DNA of 64,000 bases from positions 7,478,501 through 7,542,500 of the forward strand of contig NC_136016.1 in the NCBI RefSeq assembly GCF_048128805.1, read 5' to 3'. This DNA is from Centroberyx gerrardi. Taxonomy: Eukaryota > Chordata > Actinopteri > Beryciformes > Berycidae. The translations under genes and the position numbers were made by a program. Below are positions 61,427-64,000 of the stretch, piece by piece (position 1 is the stretch's first letter; every line of letters starts with the position of its first letter). Under the pieces are notes generated by a model. That model searched no databases. It worked only from the letters and a program-made list of their open reading frames with translations, and had not been told where the DNA came from.

Positions 61427-61428
<2 letters not shown>

Positions 61429-62020
61429 GGTTGGGGTGGGGTGTAATTACAGGTTTTTATCAAGTGTGTTAGTTTGTGAGAGTTTCTCTTGACAGATTAA
61501 AGTATCTCTTCCAGGAGCTTTAAACCTGGATGTAGCCATCAGCTACACCAAGCATCAACAATGATTCAAGGATAATCATCACCAGCACCATTACCAGCAA
61601 AACCAATGAAAAATGATCCTATTATATATTATTTTGAATGAAGACATCCTCAATGTCAGCCAAGAGAAAGAGCCTCACCCTGAGCCTGGATATATTCATG
61701 CACTCACATATTACATCTCCCTCTCTCTCTGGTGCGTGCTTCCATAGCAGCAGCCTCGGTCCCCGCTGTGCCGGGGCAGCCGAGCCGAGCCTTGGCCCCG
61801 GCGGCCCCCCCACCCCCGTCTCTGCCATCGTGCCCCAGAGCCACCAGCAGGTGTCTCCCTGCCCCTTCAAAGGCCTGGCCAGTGGCACAAAGAAGGCGGA
61901 GCGGTGTTGCTTTAAGCCTTTACAAGCTCTACAAATCCTCAGCTGCTGCTTCCTAACAGGGCCCACTCAGCCCAGCACTGCCTGTCTGACCTTGTGGTTA
62001 TTGATGAGCGCGTCGACCCG

Positions 62021-62021
<1 letters not shown>

Positions 62022-62056
<35 letters not shown>

Positions 62057-62165
62057 TTCCTCGTTCGCGCTCTCTCTCCTCTTTTCCTCTCGCCCTTCCC
62101 CTGTCTCTCTCTCTCTCTTCCTGTATCGCTCTACCTCTCTCTCTCTCTCCATGTCATCTCTCTCA
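62022..62165. repeat. CT-rich microsatellite arrays
   Basis: A perfect CT run at about 62022-62048 and further CT-rich arrays to 62165. The Ser-Leu-rich and Arg-Glu-rich open frames here are artefacts of the repeat. Confidence 0.93.
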
Positions 62166-64000
62166 CCTCCAGCAGCGAGTTAAAAAGGGAGGAAACAGAG
62201 AGGAAAGGCTTGCCTTTTTTTTACCGCTCCTGTATTATTCGTCTTTTTTTTTTTTTTCTGTTCAACGCACGTTTGACCTCCACAGTCCTGTAGTGTGAAG
62301 GCTGAGCAGGAAAGAGAATGAATGACCACGCGTGATTGGGATGACCTCTCTATCCATTTTACACTTAAGCAACACAATTAACATCTTATTTTCTTCCCAA
62401 GGCCACGGGTAAAAAAAAAATAATATGAGACGACAGTGTCAGGGAGTAATTTAATTTTGGGTTATTCACTTGTTCTAATTAAACGCCAGTCCTTTGTTAG
62501 ATCTTTAATGACTAACAAGAGCCAAATTAAAGATTAAAATCAGGATGCTGTGGAGATATGACAACAGATGCAATTATGAGCCTTCCCCTATTTATTTGCT
62601 CTTTTCTATTTCGCAGATGTTATCATTTATTATGTTCTCTGCGCCATTACCTTATGTGAACTTATTTGCCTTGATTCAGCTAGTTAACCCAGAAATCCCG
62701 CTGCACACTTTTTTTTTGGCGCGTGTGAGGGGCAAATCGGCGCCGATACATGCGTTACTTGAGCTTAATTTACTGCAATCGCAAGCCAGGCATTACACAA
62801 CAAGTTAGAGAGCTGTGGATTCCTGCACAACAAAAGGGACTTGGGGGGGCGGGGGGGTGGAGGAGGAGAGCAGGAGGAGGGGGGGGACTCGTTTTCCTTT
62901 CCCTTTCAAGGGGGAGCTAAAATATATGTATTGAGTGGGAGCTGTAATAAAACGAAACGGGTGAGGAGATGCAGGCTGGGAACAAATATGAAAGGCAGTG
63001 AAGTATGGCGGAGAGGCGATGGAGCACCACCGGAGGATTGGATGAAATTATCTCTTTATAATCAGGGGGCTTCTGCATGGCTGCCTTCTCCATTGCCCAC
63101 TGACAGATGCGGCCTACCTCTTCAAATGGGCTTTTCACAGTGCTATCAGCCCACCTCTGGGGTAAAACAATGTTTTTCTTCCCCCCCCGTACCACCACTT
63201 TAAAAAGCCGTGTTTCCACGCAGCACCCCGCGGAGGACGGGATCGTCTCCCATCAAGCGGGGTCCGTGTTTGTCTCATTACGTGATCATGTTACATAATT
63301 GTACCTTGAAAGAGACTCCGCAGATTTAATTTGATGACAAAAGTGTGCAGCGGTAGGGACAGCAAGATGGTGACACTAAATAATGTCGAACAAAGACGCT
63401 ACAGCAGAACAATATCTCCAGTAAAGTAAGAGGGATTGCTCTTTGAACTGTCACAATCACACAGTCTGGCAGACACATCTAAATATTATTTCAGACACCC
63501 AAACCCGTCCCCTACATCTTCAAAGAGAGCTGCTAGCCTGTTAATAGAATGTAGACGAATCGCGCGCCTCTGCTCGGCGGGATAAAAACATTCAGAGGGG
63601 GAGAATGGGAGACAATGATTAGCTTTATCCCGCCATCACAGCAGAACAAATGGATCACGAACCCTTGCCGCTTTACACAGTCTCTCAGCTGAGCTGTCAA
63701 GGCGCGGGGAAGTGGTAAACAGATTTAATTTATTCATATAAATGGCTTGTGTACCAAAACAATCAGGCTCCTCCGGGGCCCAGCGCAGCGTCATTAAGGG
63801 AGACACGCACGCTGCTCCTGGGGGCGAGGAACCCTCGAATAAAGACACATTTCCCTCCAGTGGCCGAGGCTGGAGGGAGACGGACGCAGTATGTCCGACG
63901 ATAAGGGGGGGGTGGAAGGTGGGAGGGGGGGGTCGAGGGAGTAGAAGAGAGAGAGAGAGCTAGTGGGGTTGTGTTGGCCACCATCCCGACCACACACACA

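Larger units (their letters stand above)
59753..64000 (-). other. zmiz1 5' intron or upstream DNA
   Basis: No coding exon is recognised. The acceptor at 59753 implies at least one 5' non-coding exon further upstream, not identified here and probably beyond the window. Contents: alternating GC/GT purine-pyrimidine tract at 59841-59868, G-run at 60748-60762, TG microsatellite at 61391-61426, CT arrays at 62022-62060 and 62105-62165, and a repeat-free TAAT-containing block at about 62500-62810. Confidence 0.6.

Overview
This is vertebrate nuclear DNA, almost certainly from a teleost fish. It holds three intron-rich protein-coding genes with vertebrate codon patterns and GT-AG introns. It also has dense CA/GA microsatellites and several interspersed repeat families that look like those common in ray-finned fish. 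The gene set and order are zcchc24 (+), ppif (-), zmiz1 (-). This is the ZMIZ1-PPIF-ZCCHC24 block of human chromosome 10q22, with relative orientations conserved. The species cannot be told from the sequence; a percomorph-type fish is a weak guess.

Layout. Positions 1-3270 are intergenic and hold two facing copies of a THAP-domain fragment, a transposon relic. The four zcchc24 coding exons lie at 3590-16188, followed by a long 3' UTR. The six ppif coding exons lie on the minus strand at 18409-20950; zcchc24 and ppif converge, and their 3' ends nearly meet near 18 kb. About 0.9 kb separates the ppif start region, with its cluster of ETS-type GGAA motifs, from the probable zmiz1 poly(A) signal at 21916. 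The zmiz1 3' UTR covers about 21.9-25.5 kb. Its 21 coding exons run from 59701 down to 25490, and all phases close exactly to give 1070 residues. From 59753 to the window end is zmiz1 5' intronic or upstream DNA; further 5' non-coding exons, if any, lie outside.

Function. zmiz1 encodes a nuclear PIAS-like transcriptional co-activator with an SP-RING zinc finger. ppif encodes mitochondrial cyclophilin D, a peptidyl-prolyl isomerase that regulates the permeability transition pore. zcchc24 encodes a small protein with a CCHC knuckle and a CxxC-rich zinc-binding tail. The genes are syntenic rather than functionally linked; no operon-like logic applies.

Points of most interest: a possible alternative zmiz1 C-terminus through retention of intron 20, which would add a SUMO-interaction-like VDLT motif; an in-frame tandem acceptor at zmiz1 exon 8; a GC-AG intron inside the SP-RING; transposon ends lying at splice sites of ppif and zcchc24; and long transposon-poor introns of zmiz1 that probably carry conserved regulatory elements.
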